42,433 nt of DNA from a virus (IMGVR_UViG_3300021962_000219:1-42433), one strand, 5' to 3'. Counted from the stretch's first letter, positions 1 to 7,000 are shown. Notes: generated by a model not told the origin, from the letters alone. Numbers and translations: made by a program.

Positions 1-25
1 GGGTTTGTTCGCTTGCTGTTCTCAT
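1..25 (-). CDS. 5' end of a small gene cut by the window edge
   Basis: An ATG at 25 reads leftward off the window and encodes MRTASEQT before the edge. It is preceded by AAAGGA at a normal distance and by a good promoter at 57-84, so the start is credible. Only eight codons are visible and no function can be given. Confidence 0.55.
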
Positions 26-56
26 TTCAATGTCCTTTATCAACTCAACAGAATTA

Positions 57-84
57 ATTATACACGGTTCGGAGGGTAAGTCAA
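57..84 (-). promoter_or_regulatory. Sigma70-type early promoter P1
   Basis: Minus strand -35 TTGACT (79-84), 16-bp spacer, -10 TATAAT (57-62). The start-site region carries the box TTCTGTTGAG that is also found after P2 and P3. It drives the gene entering the window edge. A weak inverted repeat (AACAAC at 83-88, GTTGTT at 102-107) overlaps the -35. Confidence 0.8.
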
Positions 85-105
85 CAACTATTTTCGTTAG
101 TGTTG

Positions 106-285
106 TTATTCTGCAACAGCAAACATCTTGCGACCATCAACCATGAACCGTTCAAAGGCTTCCATCACTCGCTCAGAGTAAACCATCTTACCTTCACTTT
201 GAATATCTTGCAACAACTCCAAGAAACCCAAACCCAAAAATTCACGTTCTTTATTCAGAATACCAATTGCTGTTTCGATTTTCAT
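106..285 (-). CDS. Small early protein, 59 aa, unknown
   Basis: Encodes MKIETAIGILNKE... ending FAVAE. The ribosome site AAGGAAAT lies just before the ATG at 285. The protein is mainly helical and charged, with no signal peptide, membrane segment or cysteine pair. It is last in the minus-strand run 722-991, 476-712, 295-474, 106-285, whose shared promoter is P2. The position behind a host-type promoter, the small size and the lack of recognisable domains fit an early host-takeover gene, but that is inference from context. Confidence 0.7.
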   Translation of the reverse strand: MKIETAIGILNKEREFLGLGFLELLQDIQSEGKMVYSERVMEAFERFMVDGRKMFAVAE

Positions 286-294
286 TTTATTTCC

Positions 295-474
295 TTAATC
301 AAAAAAGTTGCCAGACTGATACGAAAATGCATTCTGACCAGCATCAGCCCAAGCCATAGGATGCAAATCCAACTTATCAATCACTTGACGATTACACATT
401 TCCATCGCATTCAGTTTAGACTCTGCGGTGAATTCATAAACATCTTTACCAACATAAAATTTGTATGTAATCAT
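295..474 (-). CDS. Small early protein, 59 aa, unknown
   Basis: The chosen start is MITYKFYVGKD at 474, because this ATG follows the stop of the upstream gene by one base (TAATATG). A longer reading from 570 would run through the upstream gene. The product has a short beta-like N-terminus with the text VYEFTAESKLNAMEMC, as in small phage proteins that fold as a beta hairpin plus a helix. No function is recognised. It belongs to the P2 transcript. Confidence 0.7.
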   Translation of the reverse strand: MITYKFYVGKDVYEFTAESKLNAMEMCNRQVIDKLDLHPMAWADAGQNAFSYQSGNFFD

Positions 475-475
475 A

Positions 476-712
476 TTAAGCACCATAAAAGTCAGAAGTA
501 AAACCACATGCACTATAAACACATTCACGGACTGTGGTGTCCATTGCTTCGCCAAATTTACTGTAATCATTTTTGGCTAACATGTTAAGGCACTTGTAAG
601 TTTCTGGCCATGTCAGGTTCATTGTAATTGCAGTAACAACAACACCATGAACGGCTAAGTTACCAACTTCGCTAAACATTCCGTAAGAGATATCTGTAGT
701 CAATGTAGTCAT
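476..712 (-). CDS. Small early protein, 78 aa, unknown
   Basis: Starts MTTLTTDISYGMFSE with the ribosome site GAGGAAAT upstream. The middle is hydrophobic (VGNLAVHGVVVTAITMNL), so a single weak membrane segment or a buried core helix is possible. The C-terminus contains two cysteines (VYSACGF and an upstream REC). It has tight spacing to both neighbours in the P2 operon. No family is recognised. Confidence 0.7.
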   Translation of the reverse strand: MTTLTTDISYGMFSEVGNLAVHGVVVTAITMNLTWPETYKCLNMLAKNDYSKFGEAMDTTVRECVYSACGFTSDFYGA

Positions 713-721
713 TTTATTTCC

Positions 722-991
722 TCAAATCAAATCAACTTGAACTTGCGTACCAACTTGCGAGGTATTGTAACTTGTCATACCAACACCAGTGGGAACTAAC
801 GCACCATCTTTTTGCGCCATGTAACGCATGTAAGACAAACGCAACAGAGCATCATTGGCCGCTTGTGAATGGGTGTATGTAGCAAACACACTAGACACAC
901 CAGCAACGGTAGTGTAGACACCAAATCCGTCAAACATCACACGGATTTTTTGTGAATTCTTGAAGCCCTGAATGTAAGTCTTAGTACGCAT
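722..991 (-). CDS. Small early protein, 89 aa, unknown
   Basis: First gene after promoter P2. Starts MRTKTYIQGFKNSQK at 991 after GGAAATTTGAT. No signal peptide or membrane helix is present. The text RVMFDGFGVYTTVAG suggests a beta-rich fold, followed by a helix rich in Arg and Met. The partial gene at the left edge also starts MRT after an identical style of leader. Function unknown. Confidence 0.72.
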   Translation of the reverse strand: MRTKTYIQGFKNSQKIRVMFDGFGVYTTVAGVSSVFATYTHSQAANDALLRLSYMRYMAQKDGALVPTGVGMTSYNTSQVGTQVQVDLI

Positions 992-1028
992 ATCAAATTT
1001 CCTTTTCTTTTCTCACTCAACAGAATCT

Positions 1029-1056
1029 ATTCTACTCTCTTCGGTAAAAAAGTCAA
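1029..1056 (-). promoter_or_regulatory. Sigma70-type early promoter P2
   Basis: -35 TTGACT (1051-1056), 16-bp spacer, -10 TAGAAT (1029-1034), then the start-site box ATTCTGTTGAGTGAG shared with P1 and P3. It drives the 722-991 gene group. The -35 and the T-rich spacer coincide with the 3' arm and T-tract of the terminator-like hairpin at 1043-1077. Confidence 0.78.
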
Positions 1057-1077
1057 CAACTATTTTTGAAGTTGTTG
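1043..1077 (-). terminator. AU-rich terminator overlapping promoter P2
   Basis: Minus strand reads CAACAACT, an 8-base loop, AGTTGTTG, then ACTTTTTT. The 8-bp stem with a T-tract lies 16 bp after the stop of the 1093-1434 gene. It would end that transcript where the next promoter begins. Confidence 0.5.
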
Positions 1078-1092
1078 CTTTTTTGCAACACA

Positions 1093-1434
1093 TTACAAGT
1101 AGAGAGGACCTGTCCAGCGGATTGTATATCCACCGTCTAAAATGTTACCACGTGCGGCATTACGTGCAGGAGCCGCCCAACCAGCCGCTTTCAGAATGTC
1201 GCCCTTACGGAATTTCTTGTCAGTATCTGTTTTGACAATGAAACCCCAAACGGAAGAACCAGCAACCACTTTGATGTATTTGCTACCTTCGTCAATGCGA
1301 ATGCCGTTAATGAAATCGTCAAGCATACGGGCTTGAATCTCGGTGCGAGGTTTACCGCTTAGTGTCTGCCAACCTTCGTAGTCAGCAACAATATTATTCT
1401 TTAGGGTTTCGAGGGCTTCGTACATCATTTTCAT
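1093..1434 (-). CDS. Unknown early protein, 113 aa
   Basis: Start taken at the ATG of MKMMYEALETLKNN. The longer frame begins with TTG directly at the previous stop and lacks a ribosome site. AAAGGA sits before the chosen ATG, and the Met two codons later is equally possible. The C-terminal part has the text KFRKGDILKAAGWAAPARNAARGN, like a small phage domain built of beta strands with a polar Ala/Gly/Arg loop. It is downstream of a 26-aa membrane peptide in the P3 transcript. No function is recognised. Confidence 0.7.
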   Translation of the reverse strand: MKMMYEALETLKNNIVADYEGWQTLSGKPRTEIQARMLDDFINGIRIDEGSKYIKVVAGSSVWGFIVKTDTDKKFRKGDILKAAGWAAPARNAARGNILDGGYTIRWTGPLYL

Positions 1435-1446
1435 TTCCTTTATCAA

Positions 1447-1527
1447 TTAACCGAGGGTTGTAACAGAACCGCCAACAACAACACCAACTAGAATCATTAC
1501 TGCAAAAATTGTCAAAACCGTAATCAT
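1447..1527 (-). CDS. 26-aa single-helix membrane peptide
   Basis: Reads MITVLTIFAVMILVGVVVG and ends in a short polar tail. Nearly the whole peptide is one hydrophobic helix. GGAG lies 6-7 bases before the ATG, and promoter P3 is directly upstream. The stop abuts the next gene's leader. A peptide this small could be spurious, but promoter, ribosome site and coding hydrophobicity agree. It might act on a host inner-membrane protein; this is inference only. Confidence 0.55.
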   Translation of the reverse strand: MITVLTIFAVMILVGVVVGGSVTTLG

Positions 1528-1563
1528 TTAAATCTCCAATCAATCTCACTCACTACAGAATCT

Positions 1564-1591
1564 ATTATACAGGTACTGGTAGGCAAGTCAA
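1564..1591 (-). promoter_or_regulatory. Sigma70-type early promoter P3
   Basis: -35 TTGACT (1586-1591), 16-bp spacer, -10 TATAAT (1564-1569), followed by AGATTCTGTAGTGAGTGAG, a close copy of the box after P1 and P2. It drives the 26-aa peptide and the 113-aa protein. Confidence 0.82.
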
Positions 1592-1644
1592 CGGATATTT
1601 GCTGTTTTGTGCAAAAAAACAACACTTTTTGTGAAAAAAACAAC

Positions 1645-1667
1645 AAAAAAGCCGTCTAGGACGGCTT
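1645..1667 (-). terminator. Rho-independent terminator
   Basis: Minus strand AAGCCGTC, loop CTA, GACGGCTT, then a T-run (stem 1649-1656 with 1660-1667). It sits 27 bp after the stop of the 199-aa gene, between that gene and promoter P3. It is the strongest GC-stem terminator in the window. Confidence 0.85.
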
Positions 1668-1693
1668 GGAAATGAGTATTAGTACCTTGGTAT

Positions 1694-2293
1694 TCAATCT
1701 TCGGACTCTAGTTCCTCGTTTTGAGGCAAGTCTTCTCCACGTTCTAATCGGTGGGTGTCGCACAATGTTGAAATCCATCCGTAGTTATTTGAACGACCAG
1801 GAGTACCACACACTTCACATGTACGATATGACATTGCCTCTGCCATGCGAATCATTCCACTAACCTCGTCAGTATAACCATTTGTGTAGAATCGCAATCC
1901 ACCAAACTTTTCTTTTACTTGGCTTGCTGTGATGTATGGCATAGGTGGTGGAACTTCATTGAACTCTGCTTTTACAATTGCTATGTTAGCAGATTCAATC
2001 GCCCACTCGTCTGGTTCTCCTTTACCACCAAACGTAAAATACATTTGAAGTGGTCGTGTATCTCCAGCCAATGCACGTTTCAATGCACGATTAAATTTTA
2101 ACGCTCTTGCACGGTGCTTACGTTTAAAGTCAACATGGCTTTGAATGTTTCCGCATAATGCATCGATGATGTTGTACCAACCATCACCGCATTCGAAACC
2201 CCAACACATAGCAGTATGCGTCATTGGTGCATGACGATACTTAAAAATCTTTGGGTACTTTGCTACCAATGCTTCATCCAATTCTTTTTTCAT
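1694..2293 (-). CDS. Conserved phage protein with C-terminal zinc-finger-like CxxC, 199 aa
   Basis: Contains the text VKEKFGGLRFYTNGY around residues 125-140, which recurs in many phage and prophage hypothetical proteins. It is followed by CEVCG and a second Cys/His group (CDTH), giving a probable zinc-binding site near residues 158-180. The N-terminal half is basic and Trp-rich. No enzyme motif is seen. A role in nucleic-acid binding is possible but unproven. The ATG at 2293 has a weak leader, and the gene lies 17 bp after its upstream neighbour. It ends at a strong terminator. Confidence 0.8.
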   Translation of the reverse strand: MKKELDEALVAKYPKIFKYRHAPMTHTAMCWGFECGDGWYNIIDALCGNIQSHVDFKRKHRARALKFNRALKRALAGDTRPLQMYFTFGGKGEPDEWAIESANIAIVKAEFNEVPPPMPYITASQVKEKFGGLRFYTNGYTDEVSGMIRMAEAMSYRTCEVCGTPGRSNNYGWISTLCDTHRLERGEDLPQNEELESED

Positions 2294-2310
2294 AATATAT
2301 TCTCAAAGTG

Positions 2311-2499
2311 TTATTTTACTTTATCAAATTCTTCAAAGTCATCCCAATCATCATCCTTGATATTTCTAGGATCGATTAGCTTAGTCTGATGCTTGAACTT
2401 GTCTTTCTGTTTCTTAGACTCATTCAATTTCGGTTTTCCTTTGCGACCTTCGTCTTCATAGAAGTCACGGAAACTAGAATATTTTTTAGTCTTAGCCAT
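2311..2499 (-). CDS. Small highly charged protein, 62 aa
   Basis: Start taken at MAKTKKYSSFRDFYEDE (2499), overlapping the upstream stop by 8 bp. An upstream ATG in frame would run deep into the neighbour. The middle is very lysine-rich and the C-terminus is acidic (KDDDWDDFEEFDKVK). Such bipolar small proteins are common next to RNase H in T4-like genomes, but no function is known. Confidence 0.7.
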   Translation of the reverse strand: MAKTKKYSSFRDFYEDEGRKGKPKLNESKKQKDKFKHQTKLIDPRNIKDDDWDDFEEFDKVK

Positions 2500-2947
2500 T
2501 TTTCTGCTTAATATCTCCGTCAAAAATTTGTGGCAATGCATCTTCAACTAATTTTCGGGTGATGCCTTTGTAAGTAAGTTTCTTTTCTTTCACCATCAAA
2601 AGCAATTCTGCTTCATCTGGCGATACTGTCTCCAACATCTCGATGAATATCGCTTCACGTTTAATCTGTGGAACGTTACTTGTAGGAATCAGGTATTGAA
2701 ACTTTCTCATTTCTCCAGGGATACGATTGTGTCCCCAATTACCGGGAGTCTCCATAGGTTTGTATGGAGGCTTTCCAGATGGAAGAGCCAAAGTAAAATC
2801 ACTTCTGTATGTGTATTTCAACAATGTAACCAACTCAGGCGTTAAATTTGCAATTTGCTTCAATGCATTTGTGCGTTTCAATGTAGGCAATTCACCAATA
2901 TGCTTGAATAACTCAGGCAAACTCATCTTACTAATATCAATAGCCAT
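2492..2947 (-). CDS. DUF6433-like conserved T4-group protein, 151 aa
   Basis: The N-terminus (MSLPELFKHIGELPTLKRTN) and the RKLVEDALPQIF text near the C-terminus match, from memory, a family kept in T4-like phages and labelled DUF6433. The protein is soluble, mostly helical, and has no catalytic motif. It is one base from RNase H upstream and overlaps the next gene, so it is translated with the replication gene. Function unknown. Confidence 0.72.
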   Translation of the reverse strand: MAIDISKMSLPELFKHIGELPTLKRTNALKQIANLTPELVTLLKYTYRSDFTLALPSGKPPYKPMETPGNWGHNRIPGEMRKFQYLIPTSNVPQIKREAIFIEMLETVSPDEAELLLMVKEKKLTYKGITRKLVEDALPQIFDGDIKQKNG

Positions 2948-2948
2948 T

Positions 2949-3815
2949 TTAAAATTCCCGTATATGTTCCATCAGCAATTTCATACGATGCTGAATAAAG
3001 TAGTTAAACAATTTATCTCTGCCGTTATCAGGGGCAGTTTCATAAGCATTCAAGATTTTTTCTCGATACTCAGCCGGAATCTTAGACAAGTCGATTAGCA
3101 ATTCATTACGCTTGTAGTTTCTAAGCATAGTTTCATTGCAGAACTCTTCAGGTTCTTGATCCAGCCATATATTTAGTTTTTTCTCAGTTACAGGCTTTTG
3201 ACGGGCTTCTGTGACAAAAGTATCGTCTGAAGACAAGAAATTTGGAATGCCATCACTTCTGTCGCCTTTGCAGATATGTTCTTTTAGAAACTTATCTGGA
3301 TCACTACACTTTAGGAACTTCTTACCCATTGGGCTGTATTGATGCACATTTACGAACTTTTGCAATTGCATGAAGTCTTTGTCGCTTGATAGAATCAGAA
3401 TCTTCTCTGTAGAATCATTCTTAAATGTGACGCCAAACTTGTGGCACAATGTTGCAATTACATCATCGGCTTCAGTCTTGTCAACTTGAATAACTTTATA
3501 CGGAAATGTTTCTTTAATCTCATCACGCACTTTGTTCAGCGTTTCGAAAATTAGATTCCAATCGAATGGGGATGCTTCTCTGTCTTTCTTACGACCAGCT
3601 TTGTAGTACGGAAAGAAATCTCTGCGCCAATACTTTTTGTCATCGCAACAAATAACAATGTCGCCATATTCATCTTTGAATTTGACATTGTACATTCGAA
3701 TGCTGTTCAACACCATGTGGCGAACCATGCTCTCATCAATTGCGTTTGCCGCATTTGAATTCACTTGCATCATCAAGTTTGAAATCATCACCTGATTCAA
3801 ATCAATTAAAATCAT
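2949..3815 (-). CDS. rnh: T4-type RNase H (5'-3' exonuclease, FEN family)
   Basis: Encodes 288 aa against about 305 in T4. Family knowledge: the T4 enzyme removes RNA primers and flaps from lagging-strand fragments. Acidic residues that bind metal are visible: D5 in MILIDLNQ, the DIVICCDDK strand (about 52-60), the KTEADDVIATL motif (about 111-121), and the SSDKDFMQLQ motif (about 143-152). This is the normal order for the family. It is transcribed from a promoter inside the 3' end of the upstream gene as well as by read-through. It works with the primase and helicase encoded later in the window. Confidence 0.92.
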   Translation of the reverse strand: MILIDLNQVMISNLMMQVNSNAANAIDESMVRHMVLNSIRMYNVKFKDEYGDIVICCDDKKYWRRDFFPYYKAGRKKDREASPFDWNLIFETLNKVRDEIKETFPYKVIQVDKTEADDVIATLCHKFGVTFKNDSTEKILILSSDKDFMQLQKFVNVHQYSPMGKKFLKCSDPDKFLKEHICKGDRSDGIPNFLSSDDTFVTEARQKPVTEKKLNIWLDQEPEEFCNETMLRNYKRNELLIDLSKIPAEYREKILNAYETAPDNGRDKLFNYFIQHRMKLLMEHIREF

Positions 3816-3821
3816 TTTAAG

Positions 3822-4949
3822 TTATCCAGTTATTACTCTAACAATAATTGTATCAGAGTTAATGCGTCCTGTCAATACGGAAGGTTTAGTAGTCAATCCA
3901 TCTAGCAGTTTCTTTAGCACAATCTTGCCACCAATCAATACTTCTTTCAACGCAACTTCGGGCTTACGCAAACGTTTGCCGCTAGAAGACTGCTCATTGT
4001 AGTTTTGAATTGTTGTGCCTTTGATTGTCAAACCTTTTGCGTTATCAGAATTGTACATGCCTAGAAGTTTAGTCTTGGTATTGTACAGCCACACTTGATT
4101 AGCACCAATGATCTTTTCAGGCAAAACACTTTTCAATTGCAAATCGGCAAACTCTTTCATGTACTGAACTTTAGCGGCAAGAACACTTGCTGGCTTTTCT
4201 TTAACTTTGCGTTTCTTACGTGTGGGTTTATTGACTTCAGCAACACGGTTTGTTTCTGCGACAAGAGAATCGTAAATTTCTTTTACTTTACGTAATTGAA
4301 CTTTACTGAAATTAGAATAGCCTTCTTTGATATCAGCATCTTTAGATTTCATCACCTCTTCAAATTCTTTAGACCTACGAATAAAGAATTCACACATGCG
4401 TTTCAACACAACGGAAGATAAGTTTTTAGATTTGAAGTATGATTGAAAATCAATATTGGTTTTGCATCCACTCTCAATAAACTCATCGACAAGTCCTTCA
4501 ATGTCGCCAATTTCTTCACACGCTTTTTCACGAATCCTATCTTGAATAGAAGGACCTACGTATGCGACTTCAGCAACATCTGCAACCTTAACTCGTTTTT
4601 GTTTTTTGGATGAATCTAAAATCAGTTTGAATTCACGCACAAAAAAGGATTTGAAATTCTCTGAGGGTTGATATCCCATACACATCATTCTAGCGATCCA
4701 GCCAAGTTGTACTGGAATGCTTTTGTCGCTAGATGAAACCATTGCAATTTCATCTTTGGTGCGACCAACACTCGCCATGTACTCAAGCAAAAATGTTTTA
4801 GCTTGTTTACTATCGCAAATATAATTGTACCAATTCAACGCACCAATTTCTGCGACTTTGAGGTTTTGAATCTCCTCTTGATTTGTCCAAGAAGGCTCTG
4901 GTCCCATATACTTGGACTCAGCGCCAGGATTAATCTTGGAAAATTTCAT
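3822..4949 (-). CDS. Conserved T4-group protein of unknown function, 375 aa
   Basis: Starts MKFSKINPGAESKYMGPEP. The N-terminal two thirds are helical with a conserved-looking core (ALNWYNYICDSKQAKTFL). A lysine-rich stretch with RKKRKVKEK lies near residue 245, and the C-terminal domain is beta-rich. Proteins of this layout sit near RNase H in marine T4-like phages, from memory. The basic linker suggests nucleic-acid contact. No catalytic motif is seen. Its 3' end also holds the RNase H promoter. Confidence 0.75.
   Translation of the reverse strand: MKFSKINPGAESKYMGPEPSWTNQEEIQNLKVAEIGALNWYNYICDSKQAKTFLLEYMASVGRTKDEIAMVSSSDKSIPVQLGWIARMMCMGYQPSENFKSFFVREFKLILDSSKKQKRVKVADVAEVAYVGPSIQDRIREKACEEIGDIEGLVDEFIESGCKTNIDFQSYFKSKNLSSVVLKRMCEFFIRRSKEFEEVMKSKDADIKEGYSNFSKVQLRKVKEIYDSLVAETNRVAEVNKPTRKKRKVKEKPASVLAAKVQYMKEFADLQLKSVLPEKIIGANQVWLYNTKTKLLGMYNSDNAKGLTIKGTTIQNYNEQSSSGKRLRKPEVALKEVLIGGKIVLKKLLDGLTTKPSVLTGRINSDTIIVRVITG
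3847..3875 (-). promoter_or_regulatory. Sigma70-type promoter for RNase H group
   Basis: -35 TTGACA (3870-3875), 17-bp spacer, -10 TACAAT (3847-3852), lying inside the last codons of the 375-aa gene and about 32 bp from the RNase H start. It is a near-consensus host-type promoter. Confidence 0.78.
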
Positions 4950-4952
4950 AAT

Positions 4953-5252
4953 TTATTCACCTAGTGTAAATGATACAGATTTGATAGAATCGTAACGGAA
5001 TGAACGCCATTCGTTTTTCTCCAAGTCAACTACAGAGATAGACTCGTCAGTTGAAGTGGTGCGAACTCGCTCTGTCTTTTTTTCATATGTCGGAACTGCA
5101 CTCTCTTGCAATGTGCATTTCATGGTACGCATTGTGCCGTCTTTCTTAAGAAAGTCTACAGTTACAGGTCCATATTTCAAATGACTAATCAGCCAATCAC
5201 GAAATACTTTCTGTTCTTTTGCGTCACTTGTTGCATAGTTAAAAGTTGTCAT
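4953..5252 (-). CDS. WYL_2 (former DUF2693) SH3-like protein, 99 aa
   Basis: Start chosen at MTTFNYATSD because GGAG precedes it by 9 bases; an in-frame ATG at 5267 is possible. The text VTVDFLKKDGTMRTMKCTL is typical of the small Sm/SH3-like beta-barrel family named WYL_2, seen in T4-like phages. The C-terminus (VVDLEKNEWRSFRYDSIKS) fits the last strands. Barrels of this type often bind nucleic acid or regulate, but its partner is unknown. Promoter 5297-5325 lies upstream. Confidence 0.78.
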   Translation of the reverse strand: MTTFNYATSDAKEQKVFRDWLISHLKYGPVTVDFLKKDGTMRTMKCTLQESAVPTYEKKTERVRTTSTDESISVVDLEKNEWRSFRYDSIKSVSFTLGE

Positions 5253-5268
5253 ATCAAAGTTCTCCATG

Positions 5269-5721
5269 TTAAAAATATCTTTCGTTCAATGTCTCTAGTA
5301 TACTCATAACTTGCTCAACTGTCAAGTCGGTGTCTTCTACTCGTTCTTCCAATGGCAAAATATCCCAAGTGTCGTTTTCTACATCATACCACGCATAGAT
5401 GCAGACTTCTTCTTTCGGTCGGTGAATCAAACACCATGGTGTCAATTCATGTTCTGGAAATACAAAATCTTCTTGTGCAGAATCTTTATGGATGAAGATT
5501 GCATATGATTCTAAGTTTTTATTACCACCCTCAGTATATTGATATTCATCAACACCATTATCAATTTCCAAATCACCATAGCCGTCAAAGATAATTTTGA
5601 TTTCGGAGATATCAGAAATGTCTCTTCCAATTTCCAAATCTTCTGAGTCTCGCCATGATGTAGTCAATAGACTAGTAATGATATCATCAAATCGCTTGTA
5701 ATCATATTCATAATCAGACAT
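5269..5721 (-). CDS. Acidic protein of unknown function, 150 aa
   Basis: Starts MSDYEYDYKRFDDIIT; strongly acidic throughout, with a Trp/Tyr-rich centre (CIYAWYDVENDTWDILP). It has no membrane segment, signal or zinc motif. Its 3' end contains a promoter for the next gene. The acidity could point to DNA mimicry, but many phage proteins are acidic and nothing else supports it. Confidence 0.72.
   Translation of the reverse strand: MSDYEYDYKRFDDIITSLLTTSWRDSEDLEIGRDISDISEIKIIFDGYGDLEIDNGVDEYQYTEGGNKNLESYAIFIHKDSAQEDFVFPEHELTPWCLIHRPKEEVCIYAWYDVENDTWDILPLEERVEDTDLTVEQVMSILETLNERYF
5297..5325 (-). promoter_or_regulatory. Sigma70-type promoter inside the 150-aa gene
   Basis: -35 TTGACA (5320-5325), 17-bp spacer, -10 TATACT (5297-5302). 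The start point falls about 40 bp before the WYL_2 gene. Confidence 0.78.
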
Positions 5722-5724
5722 AAT

Positions 5725-5991
5725 TTAATCCTTGTTTTCGTTTTGAACCTGCTTTTCCATTTTCACTTCAGCGTACAAATAGTCGTACAATTCTTTGATA
5801 CCTCCAATGTATTTTGCATTGTGGTATATGTGAGGAACAAAATCAGTATCAGGAACTAATATGTTCAATTGTTCTCTCGTGTAGTCTTTACCCAATATGA
5901 ATAGTTTATATTGACGATTGCATATTGACAGAAGCATTTCAACTTTATTTGTTGTTCTGCTTTCCTCTGCGCCGTAAACAAAATACGTCAT
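5725..5991 (-). CDS. Glutaredoxin/thioredoxin-fold protein lacking the CxxC site, 88 aa
   Basis: The length and end of the protein match T4 NrdC/glutaredoxins: the cis-proline strand DTDFVPHIYHNAKYIGG (about 48-64), then the closing helix ELYDYLYAEV. Where the redox CxxC should stand after the first strand (MTYFVYG), the sequence is AEESRTTNK. The only cysteine (C24) is in the first helix. It probably keeps the fold without thiol-disulfide activity, so it may be a binding or scaffold protein. A separate thioredoxin with CQPC is encoded at 22858-23100, beside nrdA. Overlaps the upstream gene by ATGA. Confidence 0.75.
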   Translation of the reverse strand: MTYFVYGAEESRTTNKVEMLLSICNRQYKLFILGKDYTREQLNILVPDTDFVPHIYHNAKYIGGIKELYDYLYAEVKMEKQVQNENKD

Positions 5992-6389
5992 GGTGCATTG
6001 TACACCTGCACGAATTCACTTGGTTCATAATTTATTTTTCCGTACTTGATTGTACCCTTATATTCATAAGTAATTTGATAGCCTTTTATTACATTATGAA
6101 ATTCTTGTGTAATAACGTCTTTGCAAATCGGATGTGGTTTCGCTGGAACTCTAGCAACAATAGGCGTGTTTCTGTCGGAGCCAGAATAATGTATCGTTCC
6201 GTAATGCTTTTCGCAATACTGTTTTGTAATCATGTATGGCACTTTCTCAATTATAGGTTGTTTCGAAAGAACTCTCGCCATATAAACTTTTTCGTTTGAC
6301 GAAGAATCCTCCACAAGAACAACTCTTGCTTGCACATTGGTGCAAAAAAGAATTGCTACAATACTATGTAGTGCATACAAACTTTTCAT
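5988..6389 (-). CDS. Exported protein, paralogue of the 6394-6777 product
   Basis: The first 22 residues form a signal peptide (SLYALHSIVAILFCTNVQA). The mature part aligns with its upstream neighbour: MARVLSKQPI against LARVVRVQPI, then two spaced cysteines, then GYQITYEYKGTIKYGKINYE against YDVMFEYRGQLRTTRFNHD. The pattern recalls the domains that flank the membrane zipper in bacterial glycine-zipper 2TM (17-kDa antigen-like) proteins, but the zipper itself is absent. Probably a periplasmic disulfide-linked protein. Function unknown. Confidence 0.78.
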   Translation of the reverse strand: MKSLYALHSIVAILFCTNVQARVVLVEDSSSNEKVYMARVLSKQPIIEKVPYMITKQYCEKHYGTIHYSGSDRNTPIVARVPAKPHPICKDVITQEFHNVIKGYQITYEYKGTIKYGKINYEPSEFVQVYNAP

Positions 6390-6393
6390 AGGA

Positions 6394-6777
6394 CTATTCT
6401 ACAGCATATATTCTAGTGACAACTTTAACTCGCACACTATTGCCAGGATCGTGATTGAATCGTGTGGTACGTAATTGTCCACGATATTCAAACATTACAT
6501 CATATGCGATAATGTCAGTTTTGAATTCTCTGTCGGAATACGTCATACATCTTTCAGATAAATTCTTTTGCGGATTCTCAATGACTTGCCCATTAACTGG
6601 TTGTGTCGCTGGTGCAACTTGTTCAACAACGGTGCATGTTTGGCGAGGCACGGTGTATGCACGTGTACTCGTAATTGGTTGCACACGGACAACTCTCGCC
6701 AACTCATGCGTAACAATTTCCTGTGCAATTGCGGTAGATGCAAATGCACATAGTGCTACAATCAATCCACGTTTCAT
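6394..6777 (-). CDS. Exported protein resembling glycine-zipper protein flanks, 127 aa
   Basis: Start set at MKRGLIVALCAFASTAIAQ (6777), a clean signal peptide cleaved after AIA; the frame is open further upstream without a ribosome site. The mature text includes ELARVVRVQPITSTRAYTV, PRQTC, ERCMTY, and a C-terminal YDVMFEYRGQLRTT plus NHDPGNSVRVKVV. That last part is the hallmark end of host glycine-zipper 2TM envelope proteins (family knowledge from memory). The glycine-rich membrane part is replaced by a short Pro/Gln/Asn linker. Overlaps its upstream neighbour by ATGA. Confidence 0.8.
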   Translation of the reverse strand: MKRGLIVALCAFASTAIAQEIVTHELARVVRVQPITSTRAYTVPRQTCTVVEQVAPATQPVNGQVIENPQKNLSERCMTYSDREFKTDIIAYDVMFEYRGQLRTTRFNHDPGNSVRVKVVTRIYAVE

Positions 6778-6974
6778 TTTGCAAAACCTTTCATTGCGGA
6801 TGCAAGCATAATATACAACCAAGTGGCTGATGCAATATTCTCAACTGAAAGTGCGAATGTTGTTCCAAACAAAGTATTGACGGACAACAACGTAAAAATA
6901 GAACAAATTGCGCCGACAGTAATGACGCCCAAAAATGCGCCAATTGCAAAACTAGGTTTTAGTTTAAATTCCAT
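6774..6974 (-). CDS. Two-helix membrane protein, 66 aa
   Basis: Starts MEFKLKPSFAIGAFLG; hydrophobic helices at about 8-32 and 42-62 joined by a short loop. First gene after promoter 7001-7029 and translationally coupled to the exported pair below it. This fits a membrane or envelope function for the operon. Holin activity is possible on size alone but not supported by position. Confidence 0.72.
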   Translation of the reverse strand: MEFKLKPSFAIGAFLGVITVGAICSIFTLLSVNTLFGTTFALSVENIASATWLYIMLASAMKGFAK

Positions 6975-7000
6975 AAAGACTCCTATTTGATATCTTATAC

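Noticed and set aside
100-501. Plus-strand open frame of 133 codons at the left edge
   Set aside because: It is antisense to two small minus-strand genes with proper starts, ribosome sites and promoter; it has no ribosome site and an unlikely composition.
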